This document shows positions 35,995 to 45,165 of a stretch of 64,000 nucleotides of DNA, piece by piece; position 1 is the first letter of the stretch; every line of letters starts with the position of its first letter. Below the pieces are notes generated by a model. That model worked only from the letters and a program-made list of their open reading frames with translations, searched no databases and was not told where the DNA came from. Position numbers and translations under genes: made by a program. Source of the stretch: Gammaproteobacteria bacterium. Lineage in GTDB: Bacteria > Pseudomonadota > Gammaproteobacteria > Pseudomonadales > Azotimanducaceae. Where the stretch lies: NCBI GenBank assembly GCA_009846005.1, contig VXYL01000016.1, positions 1-64,000 on the forward strand, read 5' to 3'.

Positions 35995-37407
35995 ATGAGA
36001 CGAGTCCGCAACCCATTGAATTCGCATCCCTTCGTGGCCGTTGTGGCTGCAGCCGTCCTCGCCGCTTTCGGTGCGTTCGCCAGTCCCGGCTCGAAGATGG
36101 TCAAGGAGCTTGAGGAGAAGGACGGCTTCTACGACGACGAACGCTGGCAGAAGTACGTCACCGACATCGGTGAGCGCCTACTGCAGCATACCCCGGAGCG
36201 GGGCAGGAAATACCACTTCTACGTGCTCGACGGCGCGGTCCTCAACGCCATGGCGATGCCGGAGAGCCACATCTTCATCTCGAGGGGATTGATCGCCTAC
36301 ATGCGGTCGGAGGACGAATTGGCTTCGGTAATCGGGCACGAGATCGCCCACATCACCGCCAAGCACGTCCGCAAGAAACGCCTGACCGACCTGCTCGGCA
36401 AGTCGATCGGTTTCCTGTCGTACATGGCCACGGGGCGGGGGGAACTGAATCAGTTGTCCAATCAGCTGTCTCAGGTCGTGACGTCCGGCTACGGTCGGGA
36501 AATGGAACTGGAAGCCGACCAACTCGGCGCCGAGTACATGGCCAAGGCCGGCTACGATCCCATGGCGGTCCTCGACATGCTGCATGTGCTCAAGGATCAG
36601 GCGCTGTTCAACAAGAGCGTGGCGGGCAGGACGGGGGGCTACCACGGCCTGTTCGCTTCGCACCCCAGGCAGGACAGACGTCTGTACGAGGCGGTCGGGC
36701 AATCTCAGCAGTTTCTGCCCCATGAACTCGCCGAGCCCGTCGGCGACTTCTGGAACCTCATGAACGGCTTGGTCTACGGCGACGAGGCGGCACGCGGGTT
36801 GGTGCGGGACAGCACGTACTATCACAGCGCGCTTCGGGTCGTGATCGAGTTCCCCGACAACTGGCAGGTCGGCTATTCGTCCTCCCGGGTCAACGGCGTG
36901 GCGCCGGGGGGAGCGGGTATCGCGACGCTCAGCGTCATGCGCCACCAACCCGTCAAGCGCAAGTCGCCGGCGAAGTACGTTTCCGACGTCCTCAAGCGCG
37001 ACGATGTCACGAGCGGTGCCGAAGTCGAGATCAACGGCAACGAAGCCTACATCGGGGAAGTGGACACCAGCGGCTCGAATGTTCAGTTGGGGCTGATCGG
37101 CGTGCTCTACACCCGCGCCGACGTGTTCTTCTTCAAGGGCGAGTGCGGACCGAAAGGCGATCCCGAAGCGTTCCGCAAGGAGTTTCGCGCAACGATGGAC
37201 GCGCTGCGCCCGATGACCCAGGACGACTTGAAGATCGCCAACAGCCAACGCATCGAGATCATCGTCGCCAAACCGGGACAGACCTACGCGGAGTTGGCCC
37301 ACAACTCCCCGATCAACGAGTTTCCCGAGGAGACGCTGCGTCTTCTGAACGGAGACCACCCCAACGGGGAGCCGCGCGCGGGGGACTACATCAAGGTCGT
37401 GAGGTAA
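35995..37407 (+). CDS. M48-family metalloprotease with C-terminal LysM-like module (BepA-like)
   Basis: A 470-residue periplasmic protease-chaperone type protein. A signal peptide (HPFVAVVAAAVLAAFGAFASPG) is followed by the M48 core with the zinc site VIGHEIAHITAKHVRKK (HEIAH about residues 115-119), the downstream Glu in GREMELEADQLGAEYMAKAGYDP, and FASHPRQDRRLYEA. The C-terminal region resembles LysM: IEIIVAKPGQTYAELAH and GDYIKVVR. Relatives keep outer-membrane protein assembly in order; it has no TPR tail, unlike E. coli BepA. The start ATG 35995 has AGGAGA upstream and is preceded by a highly structured leader. Its 3' end overlaps convergent acpH by 17 bases. Confidence 0.92.
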   Translation: MRRVRNPLNSHPFVAVVAAAVLAAFGAFASPGSKMVKELEEKDGFYDDERWQKYVTDIGERLLQHTPERGRKYHFYVLDGAVLNAMAMPESHIFISRGLIAYMRSEDELASVIGHEIAHITAKHVRKKRLTDLLGKSIGFLSYMATGRGELNQLSNQLSQVVTSGYGREMELEADQLGAEYMAKAGYDPMAVLDMLHVLKDQALFNKSVAGRTGGYHGLFASHPRQDRRLYEAVGQSQQFLPHELAEPVGDFWNLMNGLVYGDEAARGLVRDSTYYHSALRVVIEFPDNWQVGYSSSRVNGVAPGGAGIATLSVMRHQPVKRKSPAKYVSDVLKRDDVTSGAEVEINGNEAYIGEVDTSGSNVQLGLIGVLYTRADVFFFKGECGPKGDPEAFRKEFRATMDALRPMTQDDLKIANSQRIEIIVAKPGQTYAELAHNSPINEFPEETLRLLNGDHPNGEPRAGDYIKVVR

Positions 37408-38008
37408 TCGACTCCGCCCAATTCAACGCCATGGGTCGTTCCGCCCGGGCGAACGCGTCCAGTTCGGGATAGTAGGCATCGAAGTCATCCGCCAAGGCAG
37501 CGAACGAGTCGTCGAATGCCTCGGCGAGACCCGGGCCGAGGTGGCGCATCCTGAGGCGCGTCAGAACATGCTCCATGGCACGGAGAGCGACGGCAGGGTC
37601 GTTGTAGCGCGCCAGCAAATCGGTCTCGATCATCCGCCGAACGAATTCGCTTCCGCGTGCCGGAATCCAGTCGCGGTACCGTCCCACCGCAGCGTAGGCC
37701 CGGGCCGTGAAGTTCTTGAGGTCGCCGATGCCGTGGCGAGGCCAGGACAGCGCGAGGCAGTGGTCTGCCACGATGTCGAGAAGCACCGGCGCCACCCGGC
37801 GCAGCGGCGGCGGGAACCGGGCTGCGCTTTTCTTCATGGCCGGGAGACGGTTCGAGAACGAGTCGATGCGGCGATGCAGCCGGACGCCCGCGCGCAGTTC
37901 CACGGGGAAGGTTTCGGGGATGCTGCCTTTGACGAAGTCGCCGAGAACGCCGCCGGCGACGAGACCCTCGCCGGGATGGGCGAGCAGACAATGGGCCAGA
38001 AAGTTCAC
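37391..38008 (-). CDS. acpH: Acyl-carrier-protein phosphodiesterase
   Basis: Removes the 4'-phosphopantetheine from holo-ACP. It has 205 residues, the family length. It shows the conserved start MNFLAHCLLAHPGEGLVAGGVLGDFVKG with the HD-like metal residues, LRAGVRLHRRIDSFSNRLP, and the second metal region LLDIVADHCLALSWPRH. It converges on the M48 gene with a 17-base overlap and follows gshA at four bases. Its upstream neighbour gshA is on the same strand, so co-transcription is likely. Confidence 0.93.
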   Translation of the reverse strand: MNFLAHCLLAHPGEGLVAGGVLGDFVKGSIPETFPVELRAGVRLHRRIDSFSNRLPAMKKSAARFPPPLRRVAPVLLDIVADHCLALSWPRHGIGDLKNFTARAYAAVGRYRDWIPARGSEFVRRMIETDLLARYNDPAVALRAMEHVLTRLRMRHLGPGLAEAFDDSFAALADDFDAYYPELDAFARAERPMALNWAESITSRP

Positions 38009-38012
38009 CGCG

Positions 38013-39578
38013 TCACCGCGGAATATCGAGTTCTAGAAACCGCTTGAGGTACGCCTCGAAGGTCTCCTGGTCGCTGCGCTCGATTCGGGCCTGGCGGCTC
38101 TGCGACTCCTCGCTCATGGCCGTCAGCTCTTTCGCTCGTTCCGGACCGAGGGGATGCTCCTCGAAATAGCCGCGGTGCGCGGCGGATTGGTTCATGGCGA
38201 AGCGGAAGAACGGCACACGCTGTTGCCGTAGGGCGTTCAGCACCCGGGCCGAGGGCGTCAGATCCGGTTCCATGACCTTGCGGCGCTGCAGGTCAACTGC
38301 ATTGGCGTGGTCTGCGCCGCCCGTTACGGCGTCAATCTCGTCGGCCACCCGGGCGCATTGGCCGAGTAGACGGTCGGCCCATACGACCAACGGAGTGCCG
38401 ACGTCGCCCTCGGCGAGTTCGAGGCTGGGTTCGCGACCCCGCTCCACGACGCCGAGTTGGTTGGCGACCATACTCTCGGATTCGGCGCGGCTGTCCGGTG
38501 GGCTGTCCACGAGTAGGCACAGGAGTAGAAAGACGTCCAGGAATCGGCAAATGTCGGCGTCGATGCCGAGGCTCAGGAAGGGATTGAGGTCGAGGCAGCG
38601 GACTTCCACGTATTCGACGCCGCGCCCGTAGAGGGCTTCAAGCGGTCTCTCGCCCGAGCGCGTGCGTCGCTTCGGCCGAATGGCGCCGTAGAACTCGTTC
38701 TCGATCTGCAGGAGCGTCGTGGAAAGCTGCCGATAGCCGCGGCCGACCTTGACGCCAGCCGCTTCGTAGGGCGGGTAGGGCTCGGTCAGCGCGGCGAACA
38801 TCGTCTCGGCGTACTCGGCCAGGCTGTTGTAGGAGATGTGCACCGACGACTGCGCATCGCTCTGATAACCCAGGCGTCCCATCCTGAGCGAGGTGGCATG
38901 GGGGAGGTAGAGCGAGCCTTCGTCGAACTGGGCGAGGCCGGAGTCGGTGTTGCGGATGAACGACTTGCACACCGCCGGCGAGGCACCGAACAGGTACACC
39001 AGGAGCCAGGAATAGCGCCGGAAATTGCGGATCAGTCCGAAATAGGCCTGGGTCACGAAGTCCCGGTCTGGGGCTTCGTTCCGGTTCGCGGCGATGGCGG
39101 GCCATAGTGCCTCGGGTACCGAGAAGTTGTAGTGGATGCCGCTGATCGTCTGCATCAGTCGACCGTAGCGATGGCTCAAGCCGTTGCGGTAGACGGTCTT
39201 GGACTTGCCCGCGTTGGATGTTCCGAACTGGGCGATAGGGATGTTGTCGTCGCGACCGATCATGCAGGGCATGCTGGCCGCCCACAGCAACTCGTCGCCA
39301 AGGTGGGAGTAGACGAAGCGATGCACGTCGGCCAATTCGGCAAGGGCCGCCTCAGCACTCGGATGCACGCCGGTGATGAGCTCCAACTGGGCTTCGCTGA
39401 AGTCCATGGTGATGTGCGGATGGGTGAGCGCCGAGCCCAGTTCCACGGGGTGGCGGGTCTTGGCCAGCACACCGGCCGGCGTTACGCGCAGGCTTTCCTT
39501 TTCGATGCCGCGGCGGAGCGCGCCGAGTTCGGCGCGACCGCGGATCGCCGCCAGGGACGAGTCCGGGAGTTCAGCCAT
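38013..39578 (-). CDS. gshA: Glutamate-cysteine ligase, gammaproteobacterial type
   Basis: First step of glutathione synthesis: ATP-dependent joining of glutamate and cysteine. It has 521 residues, close to E. coli GshA. Blocks seen include LRRGIEKESLRVTPAG, HPHITMDFSEAQLELITG, RDDNIPIAQFGTSNAGKSK, TISGIHYNFSVPEALW and VEYVEVRCLDLNPFLSLGID. It is followed by acpH. Two GST genes in the window would use its product. No gshB is visible here. Confidence 0.97.
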   Translation of the reverse strand: MAELPDSSLAAIRGRAELGALRRGIEKESLRVTPAGVLAKTRHPVELGSALTHPHITMDFSEAQLELITGVHPSAEAALAELADVHRFVYSHLGDELLWAASMPCMIGRDDNIPIAQFGTSNAGKSKTVYRNGLSHRYGRLMQTISGIHYNFSVPEALWPAIAANRNEAPDRDFVTQAYFGLIRNFRRYSWLLVYLFGASPAVCKSFIRNTDSGLAQFDEGSLYLPHATSLRMGRLGYQSDAQSSVHISYNSLAEYAETMFAALTEPYPPYEAAGVKVGRGYRQLSTTLLQIENEFYGAIRPKRRTRSGERPLEALYGRGVEYVEVRCLDLNPFLSLGIDADICRFLDVFLLLCLLVDSPPDSRAESESMVANQLGVVERGREPSLELAEGDVGTPLVVWADRLLGQCARVADEIDAVTGGADHANAVDLQRRKVMEPDLTPSARVLNALRQQRVPFFRFAMNQSAAHRGYFEEHPLGPERAKELTAMSEESQSRQARIERSDQETFEAYLKRFLELDIPR

Positions 39579-39616
39579 CTTGAAGCTAGGGAGGCACCGC
39601 CTCAGACCGACGAGCC

Positions 39617-39693
39617 GTAGGCGACGGGCTTGTCCCGTCCCGCGCCCAGGATCTCGTCATCTGCGCGGGCGACCACCAGGGTCGCCGCTACGC
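39617..39693. repeat. REPIN-like doublet between pckA and gshA
   Basis: GTAG at about 39617 heads GACGGG, CTTGT, CCCGTC (39623-39639). The inverted partner is GGCGACC (39668-39674), loop ACCAG (one change from ACAAG), GGTCGCC (39680-39686), then GCTAC. It lies between two genes in the same direction. Confidence 0.8.
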
Positions 39694-39742
39694 CTTTGCC
39701 CAAACTCTGCTCAACTGTCGTCATGGGAACCGCTCAAAAACG

Positions 39743-41305
39743 CTAAGTCGGACGAGGTCCCGCGTCGATGATGCGCTGGTCAACGTCGAACTGGGCGAAG
39801 TTGGCGGCGAACTTGGCCGCCAATGCGTCTTGGGCGTGATCGTAGGCGATGGGGTCGCTCCACGTGTTGCGCGGATCGAGCACGACCGGGTCGACGCCCG
39901 GCGCGGCAAGTGGGATGTTGAGGTTCAGACTCGGGATATGCCGCCTCGGCGCGCCCCTCAGACTTCCCGACTGGATGGCGCGGACGATGCTGCGGGTGGT
40001 ATGGATGTCGAACCGCTTGCCGGTACCGAATCCGCCGCCGGTCCAGCCGGTGTTCACTAGGTATACCTCCGAGCCGAAACTCTCGACGCGCTTCATGAGG
40101 AGGTCTGCATAGACCCGCGCCGGCCGGGGAAAGAAGGCAGCCCCGAAGCACGTCGAAAACGTTGCCGAATACGGCTCGGCGGAACCGACGACCGTGGAGC
40201 CGACGGTCGCCGTGTAGCCGGAGAGGAAGTGGTAGGCGGCGGCCTCCTTGGACAGCATTGAAACCGGTGGCAGCACGCCGGTCAGGTCGCAGGTCAGGAA
40301 GACCACGGCGTTGGGTTCGCCGCCTTGGTTCTCAGGCACCTTGGCGGCGATGTTCGCTCGGGGATAGCACGCGCGGGTGTTCTCGGTGAGCGACGAATCC
40401 GTGTAGTCGGGTTCCCTCGTCGCCGGATCCAGAACGACGTTCTCGATGATGGCGCCGAACCGGATGGCGTCGTAGATGACGGGCTCCTTGTCGCGCGACA
40501 GGTCGATGCACTTGGCGTAGCACCCGCCTTCGAGGTTGAACACGACGCCTTCGCCCCAGCCGTGTTCGTCGTCGCCGATCAGCAACCGGTCGGGGTCCGC
40601 GGAGAGGGTGGTCTTGCCCGTCCCCGAGAGGCCGAAGAACAGGGTCACGTCGCCGGCTGAGCCCGCGTTCGCGGCGCAGTGCATGGGCAGCACGTCGCGT
40701 TCCGGCAGCAGGAAGTTCTGCACGCCGAACATCGCCTTCTTCATCTCCCCGGCGTAGCGGAGTCCTGCAAGCAGCACCCGGCGTCCAGCGAAGTCGATCA
40801 TCACCGTGGCATCCGATGCGGTCCCGTCGCGCTTGGGATCGCAGACGAACTCCGGCGCGCTCACAACTTCCCAGGTCGGCTTGCCAGCGGGATTGAAGAC
40901 CTCAGGCGTGATGAACAAGGCCTTGGCGAATAGCGCGTGCCAGGCGTATTCCGTGGTGACGTTGACCGGCAGGTAGTGCACGGAACCCGCACCGACGTGT
41001 ACCGCCGACACGAACGTGTCGCGTTCGGCGAGGTGGCCTTGAACGCGACGCCAGAGTGCGTCGAATACGCGTGGTTCAACGGGCAGGTTGATGGGTCCCC
41101 AATCGATCAGATCTTTGCTGCCCGGTTCGGCGACGATGAAGCGGTCCTTCGGCGACCGGCCGGTGCGTTCACCCGTCTCGACCGCTAGCGCACCGTTCGC
41201 CGCGAGGCGACCCTCGCCGCGCAGGACGGCTAGTTCCGCGAGCGCGGTGTTGGACAGTTCGTAGTAGCTGCGGGAGTCCCGCGAGGTGTCGAAATTGAGC
41301 GCCAT
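39743..41305 (-). CDS. pckA: Phosphoenolpyruvate carboxykinase (ATP)
   Basis: Turns oxaloacetate and ATP into phosphoenolpyruvate, the first committed step of gluconeogenesis. It has 520 residues. The kinase loop [18 protein letters not shown] and the metal-binding [20 protein letters not shown] are intact, as are [11 protein letters not shown] near the N-terminus and the C-terminal [20 protein letters not shown]. The ATP type (not the GTP type) is clear from the length and these motifs. It is monocistronic between two repeat-bearing gaps. Confidence 0.98.
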   Translation of the reverse strand: MALNFDTSRDSRSYYELSNTALAELAVLRGEGRLAANGALAVETGERTGRSPKDRFIVAEPGSKDLIDWGPINLPVEPRVFDALWRRVQGHLAERDTFVSAVHVGAGSVHYLPVNVTTEYAWHALFAKALFITPEVFNPAGKPTWEVVSAPEFVCDPKRDGTASDATVMIDFAGRRVLLAGLRYAGEMKKAMFGVQNFLLPERDVLPMHCAANAGSAGDVTLFFGLSGTGKTTLSADPDRLLIGDDEHGWGEGVVFNLEGGCYAKCIDLSRDKEPVIYDAIRFGAIIENVVLDPATREPDYTDSSLTENTRACYPRANIAAKVPENQGGEPNAVVFLTCDLTGVLPPVSMLSKEAAAYHFLSGYTATVGSTVVGSAEPYSATFSTCFGAAFFPRPARVYADLLMKRVESFGSEVYLVNTGWTGGGFGTGKRFDIHTTRSIVRAIQSGSLRGAPRRHIPSLNLNIPLAAPGVDPVVLDPRNTWSDPIAYDHAQDALAAKFAANFAQFDVDQRIIDAGPRPT

Positions 41306-41552
41306 GGCCGTCGCCCGGTTGGATCGGGGGATTCTACACGACCGGCTTCACGACTGCTCCGACGGGACGCACTCGGCGGACCTCTTTGTGGACTTGCTAG
41401 CTGGCGGTAATGTCGGTAGCCGCATGGTAAGAGTAGCCGCATGAAACGCTACCTGAACATCTGAACAAGCCATAGGCTGCTGAATTTGCCCCGGGTTGGG
41501 GACAGTACGAATTAAACACTGTGGTCGAACGGCGAGTTCATTGCCAACGATG

Positions 41553-41909
41553 TCAGCAGGCGGCGGCGCGCATGAAGCGAACGTTCTGTTGCAGATACGC
41601 TTTCGGGTTGGGATGCTCGGCCCAGATCTCGCGCCACTCGACAGAGCCCATCACCTTGGGGAACCTCGCGTCGCGATCAGACTTGCTTGCCCAGCGGATA
41701 ATCCAGCAAACGTTGGCTTGGCCGTTTTCCGAGACGTCGGGTGCGGAGCCTCTCACTTCAGCTTCGATGCCGCAGTCCAGCCAGAAGTCGATGACATCGA
41801 GGTTCGCTCGCAGCCACGGTGCCGCTAGAGTGTCGGCCCACGCTCTATACGCATCGAACCACTCAGGCTCAATGGTGTAGTCACGAATCTCGACGATAGC
41901 TTCAGACAT
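41553..41909 (-). CDS. NIPSNAP-family protein
   Basis: A 118-residue ferredoxin-like dimeric alpha/beta barrel protein of the NIPSNAP type: EIRDYTIEPEWFDAYRAWADTL at the start, CWIIRWASKSDRDARF in the middle, and a C-terminal block EWREIWAEHPNPKAYLQQNVRFM. Family members are small and of undefined function. The start ATG 41909 is preferred; the frame is open upstream without similarity. The 247 bp on its downstream side (41306-41552), up to pckA, hold nothing recognisable. Confidence 0.8.
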   Translation of the reverse strand: MSEAIVEIRDYTIEPEWFDAYRAWADTLAAPWLRANLDVIDFWLDCGIEAEVRGSAPDVSENGQANVCWIIRWASKSDRDARFPKVMGSVEWREIWAEHPNPKAYLQQNVRFMRAAAC

Positions 41910-42004
41910 AGTGCACCTGTTGTTGGAACTGATGTTAGGTCGCCGACACCTTAGACCATGGGGCCAGTTTTTTGGACAGCCGCGTGCCCCGGAGACCGAG
42001 GACG

Positions 42005-42406
42005 TCAACCGCCCGTCTTCAACTCCCGCAACGCCCGCCGCTGCTTCTTGTTGGGTCGGGACTTGGGCACGGTGAGCCCGGCGGCCCGCATGCGCCGTTC
42101 CGACCGCAATCTCTCGCGGGTGTCGATGGATTCGGGCGTTTCCTCGTAGAGGGTCGCTGCGACGGTTGCGCTGCCCCGGCGTTCGGCGAGGTCGACGACC
42201 GTCACCGTTTGTTCGACCTCGCCGCGCGTCACAGTGAGCCGGTCACCTGGCGCAACCTCCTTCGCAGGCTTGGTTCGGGCACCGTTTAGATGCACCTTGC
42301 CACCGTCCACGGCGGTCTTGGCGAGGCTTCGGGTCTTGTAGAAACGCGCTGCCCAGAGCCACTTGTCGAGGCGAACATGGCGGACGTCATCGGCGTCGGT
42401 CGACAT
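42005..42406 (-). CDS. hslR: Heat-shock protein Hsp15, S4-domain RNA-binding protein
   Basis: Binds stalled 50S subunits carrying nascent chains and helps recycle them. It has 133 residues with an S4 domain at the start (VRLDKWLWAARFYKTRSLAKTAVDGGKVHLNG, shown by its two motifs LDKWLWAARF and AVDGGKVHLNG) and a basic C-terminus ending RPNKKQRRALRELKTGG. Length and arrangement match Hsp15. It is divergent from cysQ, with only 17 bp between the two start codons, so the two promoters must overlap the coding ends. Confidence 0.94.
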   Translation of the reverse strand: MSTDADDVRHVRLDKWLWAARFYKTRSLAKTAVDGGKVHLNGARTKPAKEVAPGDRLTVTRGEVEQTVTVVDLAERRGSATVAATLYEETPESIDTRERLRSERRMRAAGLTVPKSRPNKKQRRALRELKTGG

Positions 42407-42411
42407 GCCCC

Positions 42412-42417
42412 TATACT
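42412..42417 (+). promoter_or_regulatory. TATACT -10 hexamer close to the cysQ start
   Basis: TATACT ends six bases before the GTG start of cysQ, so transcription would begin at or next to the start codon (leaderless mRNA). No good -35 is seen 16-18 bp upstream, and the region lies within the 5' end of hslR. Confidence 0.35.
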
Positions 42418-42423
42418 AACCGC

Positions 42424-43221
42424 GTGGACGGTGCGCTAATCGAAATCGTCAAGGCCGCGGGCAGTGCCATCCTTGAGGTCTACGGAGGCGCTTTCGAAGT
42501 CGAGACCAAGCCTGACGACTCGCCGCTAACCGAGGCGGACCGCCGCGCGCACCGCATCATCGTTGATTGCCTGCAAGCCCTCACGCCCGATCTCCCGGTC
42601 GTCTCGGAGGAGTCCGAGCCGCCGCCATACGACGAACGACGGCGCTGGCAGCGCTACTGGCTGGTGGATCCGCTCGATGGCACGAAGGAGTTCGTGGAAC
42701 GCAACGGGGAGTTCACCGTTAATATCGCGCTTGTCGACGGTGCGGAACCGGTTCTCGGCGTCGTGGGGGTTCCGGCACAGGGCAAGACCTACCTGGGCGA
42801 CCGCGCGCGACGGGAGGCGTGGCGGCACGACGAATTCGGGAGAACGCCGTTGCGCACGCGTGCCATGCGGGGCGAAAGCGTTGCTGTCGTCGCCAGCCGC
42901 CGCCATGGCGCCGCACGCCTTGATCAGTATCTGCGAGCGCTTGAGGACAGCTTCCCGCGCGTCGAGCGGGTTCATCTGGGCAGTTCGTTGAAGCTCTGCG
43001 TGTTGGCGGAAGGCGGGGCCGACCTCTATCCCCGGCTCGGCCCGACGTCGGAGTGGGACATCGCGGCGGCCCATGCGGTGTTGGCGGCGGCGGGCGGTGC
43101 GGTCATGCAGCTCGATGGCACGCCGATGCGCTACAACAAGGAGTCGTTCCTGAACCCCGACTTTCTGGCGGTCGCGGACCCCACCTACGCTTGGGACGAC
43201 ACCTTGCCCCCGGTGCCGTAA
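42424..43221 (+). CDS. cysQ: 3'(2'),5'-bisphosphate nucleotidase CysQ
   Basis: Removes a phosphate from PAP and PAPS, by-products of sulfate assimilation. It has 265 residues of the inositol-monophosphatase fold. Metal-binding motifs are WLVDPLDGTKEFVERNGEFTVNIAL (DPLDGT about residues 83-88) and the C-terminal SEWDIAAAHAVLAAAGG, plus the VSEESEPP glutamate pair. The GTG start at 42424 sits immediately after a TATACT sequence. Confidence 0.95.
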   Translation: MDGALIEIVKAAGSAILEVYGGAFEVETKPDDSPLTEADRRAHRIIVDCLQALTPDLPVVSEESEPPPYDERRRWQRYWLVDPLDGTKEFVERNGEFTVNIALVDGAEPVLGVVGVPAQGKTYLGDRARREAWRHDEFGRTPLRTRAMRGESVAVVASRRHGAARLDQYLRALEDSFPRVERVHLGSSLKLCVLAEGGADLYPRLGPTSEWDIAAAHAVLAAAGGAVMQLDGTPMRYNKESFLNPDFLAVADPTYAWDDTLPPVP

Positions 43222-43262
43222 CAACCCCATACTCGCCCGCTTTTGCGATTGGAGGGAGCGAG

Positions 43263-43688
43263 ATGGCGGATAGCCCGCGCAGGCGCCCGCGACCGCTGGG
43301 GCAGCCGACGCCCGAAACCCAGCACTTCTGGGACGGTACCAAGGCCGGTGAACTGCGCCTGCAGCGCTGCAACGATTGCGGCCACGTCTACTTCCCGCCC
43401 CGGTCGCTATGTCCGGCGTGCAGTTCGCGCAACGTGGACGTGTTCAGCGCGAGCGGCAAGGGAAAGCTCCTGAGCTACGTGATCAACCACCGCCCGCATC
43501 CGTCCTTCGACGGGCCCTACGCGATCGCGGTGGTCGAACTCGACGAAGGGCCCACGATGCTCTCCAACATCGTCGACTGCGATCAGTCACCCGAAGCCCT
43601 GGTGCTCGATATGCCGCTCGAGGTGACTTTCGAAGACAACGGCGACCTCGCCGTCCCCCTGTTCCGACCCCGGGAGAGCCAATCATGA
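43263..43688 (+). CDS. Zn-ribbon/OB-fold (DUF35) acyl-CoA-associated protein
   Basis: A 141-residue DUF35 protein, the usual partner of SCP-x type thiolases. The Zn-ribbon is LQRCNDCGHVYFPPRSLCPACSS (Cys pairs CNDC and CPAC), followed by the OB-fold (GKGKLLSYVINHRPHPSF, AIAVVELDEGPTMLSNIVDC). The start ATG 43263 has GGAGGGAG upstream; the open frame upstream overlaps cysQ and is not real. The stop overlaps the thiolase start as ATGA, which supports a two-subunit complex. Confidence 0.93.
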   Translation: MADSPRRRPRPLGQPTPETQHFWDGTKAGELRLQRCNDCGHVYFPPRSLCPACSSRNVDVFSASGKGKLLSYVINHRPHPSFDGPYAIAVVELDEGPTMLSNIVDCDQSPEALVLDMPLEVTFEDNGDLAVPLFRPRESQS

Positions 43689-44818
43689 CCGTCGCCATTG
43701 TCGGCGCCGCCGAGACCACGGAACTCGGCAGGATTCCCGACATGAGCCAGATCCAGCTCCATGCCGACGCCGCCCTCAACGCCTTTGCCGACGCCGGTAT
43801 CAGGGCTAGGGACATCGATGGCGTGGCTACCGCCGGCGAGTCACCCGTCAACATCGCCCACTATCTCGGTATCGCGCCGCGCTGGGTGGACGGGAGTTCG
43901 GTCGGCGGATGCTCGTTCATGCTGCACGTCCGCCATGCGGCGGCGGCCATCGAGGCGGGCTATGCCCATACGGTGCTCATCACCCATGGCGAGAGTGGCC
44001 GCTCCGGCGTGGGCCGGGGAGGCAGGGGCGGTGGCGGGGGATCGCTGCTCGCCCAGTTCGAGAGCCCGTACGGATCGATGGGCCCAACCACGATGTTCAC
44101 GATCGGCGTGCTGCGCTACATGAAGCAGTACGGAATGACCCACGAACAGTTGGCGATGGTCGCCGTGGTGCAACGCGAATGGGCCGGCATGAACCCGCGT
44201 GCGTCGTATCGCGACCCGATCACGGTGGACGACGTATTGAACTCGCGCATGATCGCCTACCCGTTCCACCTCCTCGAATGCTGCCTCGTTACCGATGGCG
44301 GCGGCGCGTTGATCCTGACCTCCGCGGAACGCGCGGCGGACTTCCCGCACAAACCGGTCTACATCCTGGGCAGCGGCGAGAGCGTCGAGACCCCGATGGT
44401 CAGCCAGATGAAGGACCTGACCAGTTCCCAGGCGTTCCGCATCGCCGGTAGCGAAGCCATGCGATCGGCTGGAATCAACCACGGCGACGTGGATCACATG
44501 ATGGTTTACGACGCGTTTGCCCACCTTCCGATCTGGGGACTGGAGGATCTCGGTTTCTGCGGACGCGGCGAGGCGCCGGCGTTCATCGAAGACGGCAATA
44601 CGCGACCCGGCGGCACCCTGCCGCTCAACACCAACGGCGGGGGTCTGTCCTACATGCACTCGGGTATGTACGGCATGTACGCGCTGCAGGAGAGCGTTCG
44701 GCAAATGCGCGGCACGGCGCCCGCCCAGGTGCCGGGCGCTGCGGTCTCGCTGTGTCTCGGTGTGGGTGGAATGTTCGCCGCCAGCGGCTGCATCGTGATG
44801 GGAAACGAACTGCCGTAA
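43685..44818 (+). CDS. Thiolase-family protein (SCP-x type), partner of the DUF35 protein
   Basis: A 377-residue thiolase superfamily enzyme that handles acyl-CoA or sterol-like side chains in known DUF35-linked systems. Its blocks are IVGAAETTELGRIPDMSQIQL, WVDGSSVGGCSFMLHVRHAAAAI (the reactive Cys region, GGCS), CCLVTDGGGALILT, and the C-terminal LPLNTNGGGLSYMHSGMYGM. The usual second catalytic CxG near the end is represented by SLCLGVGGMFAASGCIVMG. It overlaps the upstream gene by four bases. The substrate is unknown. No CoA ligase or dehydrogenase follows it. Confidence 0.9.
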   Translation: MTVAIVGAAETTELGRIPDMSQIQLHADAALNAFADAGIRARDIDGVATAGESPVNIAHYLGIAPRWVDGSSVGGCSFMLHVRHAAAAIEAGYAHTVLITHGESGRSGVGRGGRGGGGGSLLAQFESPYGSMGPTTMFTIGVLRYMKQYGMTHEQLAMVAVVQREWAGMNPRASYRDPITVDDVLNSRMIAYPFHLLECCLVTDGGGALILTSAERAADFPHKPVYILGSGESVETPMVSQMKDLTSSQAFRIAGSEAMRSAGINHGDVDHMMVYDAFAHLPIWGLEDLGFCGRGEAPAFIEDGNTRPGGTLPLNTNGGGLSYMHSGMYGMYALQESVRQMRGTAPAQVPGAAVSLCLGVGGMFAASGCIVMGNELP

Positions 44819-44925
44819 ACCGTTGATAAACGGAAGTTTTTGGTTCGAGCAGACGGTTCCGGGAGTGGCCTCACTAGCCGGGCTGCATGGATGAAAGTGT
44901 GATCGCCCTGCCGAGGAGAACTACA

Positions 44926-44941
44926 CTGTATCGATATACAG
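44926..44941. promoter_or_regulatory. LexA-box-like palindrome CTGT-N8-ACAG
   Basis: CTGTATCGATATACAG fits the gammaproteobacterial SOS box, with an AT-rich centre. It lies in the 347 bp between the thiolase stop and the PhyH start, and no gene starts just downstream in either direction; the nearest plus-strand start is more than 200 bp away. The rest of this gap shows only a GGGG/CCCC hairpin near 44990-45010. Confidence 0.45.
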
Positions 44942-45165
44942 ACCCGACTAGTGAGGAGCCCAATATAGCAGATGGGATAGGCGAATTTGAGGGGGTTTCG
45001 GCACCCCTCGAGGCGACCCAAAGAAATCTCGAATGACATCAATCGGTTAACGATTGCGATTCCATACTTCCTTCATTTTTCGAGTCTCAGCAGGATTCTT
45101 CGCTGGTCCCCCTCGCGCCGAGCTGGCCGTCGTGGCTGCGCCGCGCTCGCGTATGATTGGCCGCC

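Noticed and set aside
35841-35995. A c-di-GMP (GEMM) riboswitch before the M48 gene
   Set aside because: A fragment ACGCAAC resembles part of it, but the conserved core and tetraloop-receptor pairing are missing.
44650-45042. A 130-codon minus-strand frame after the LexA-like box
   Set aside because: It overlaps the thiolase gene for half its length, and its composition is not protein-like.
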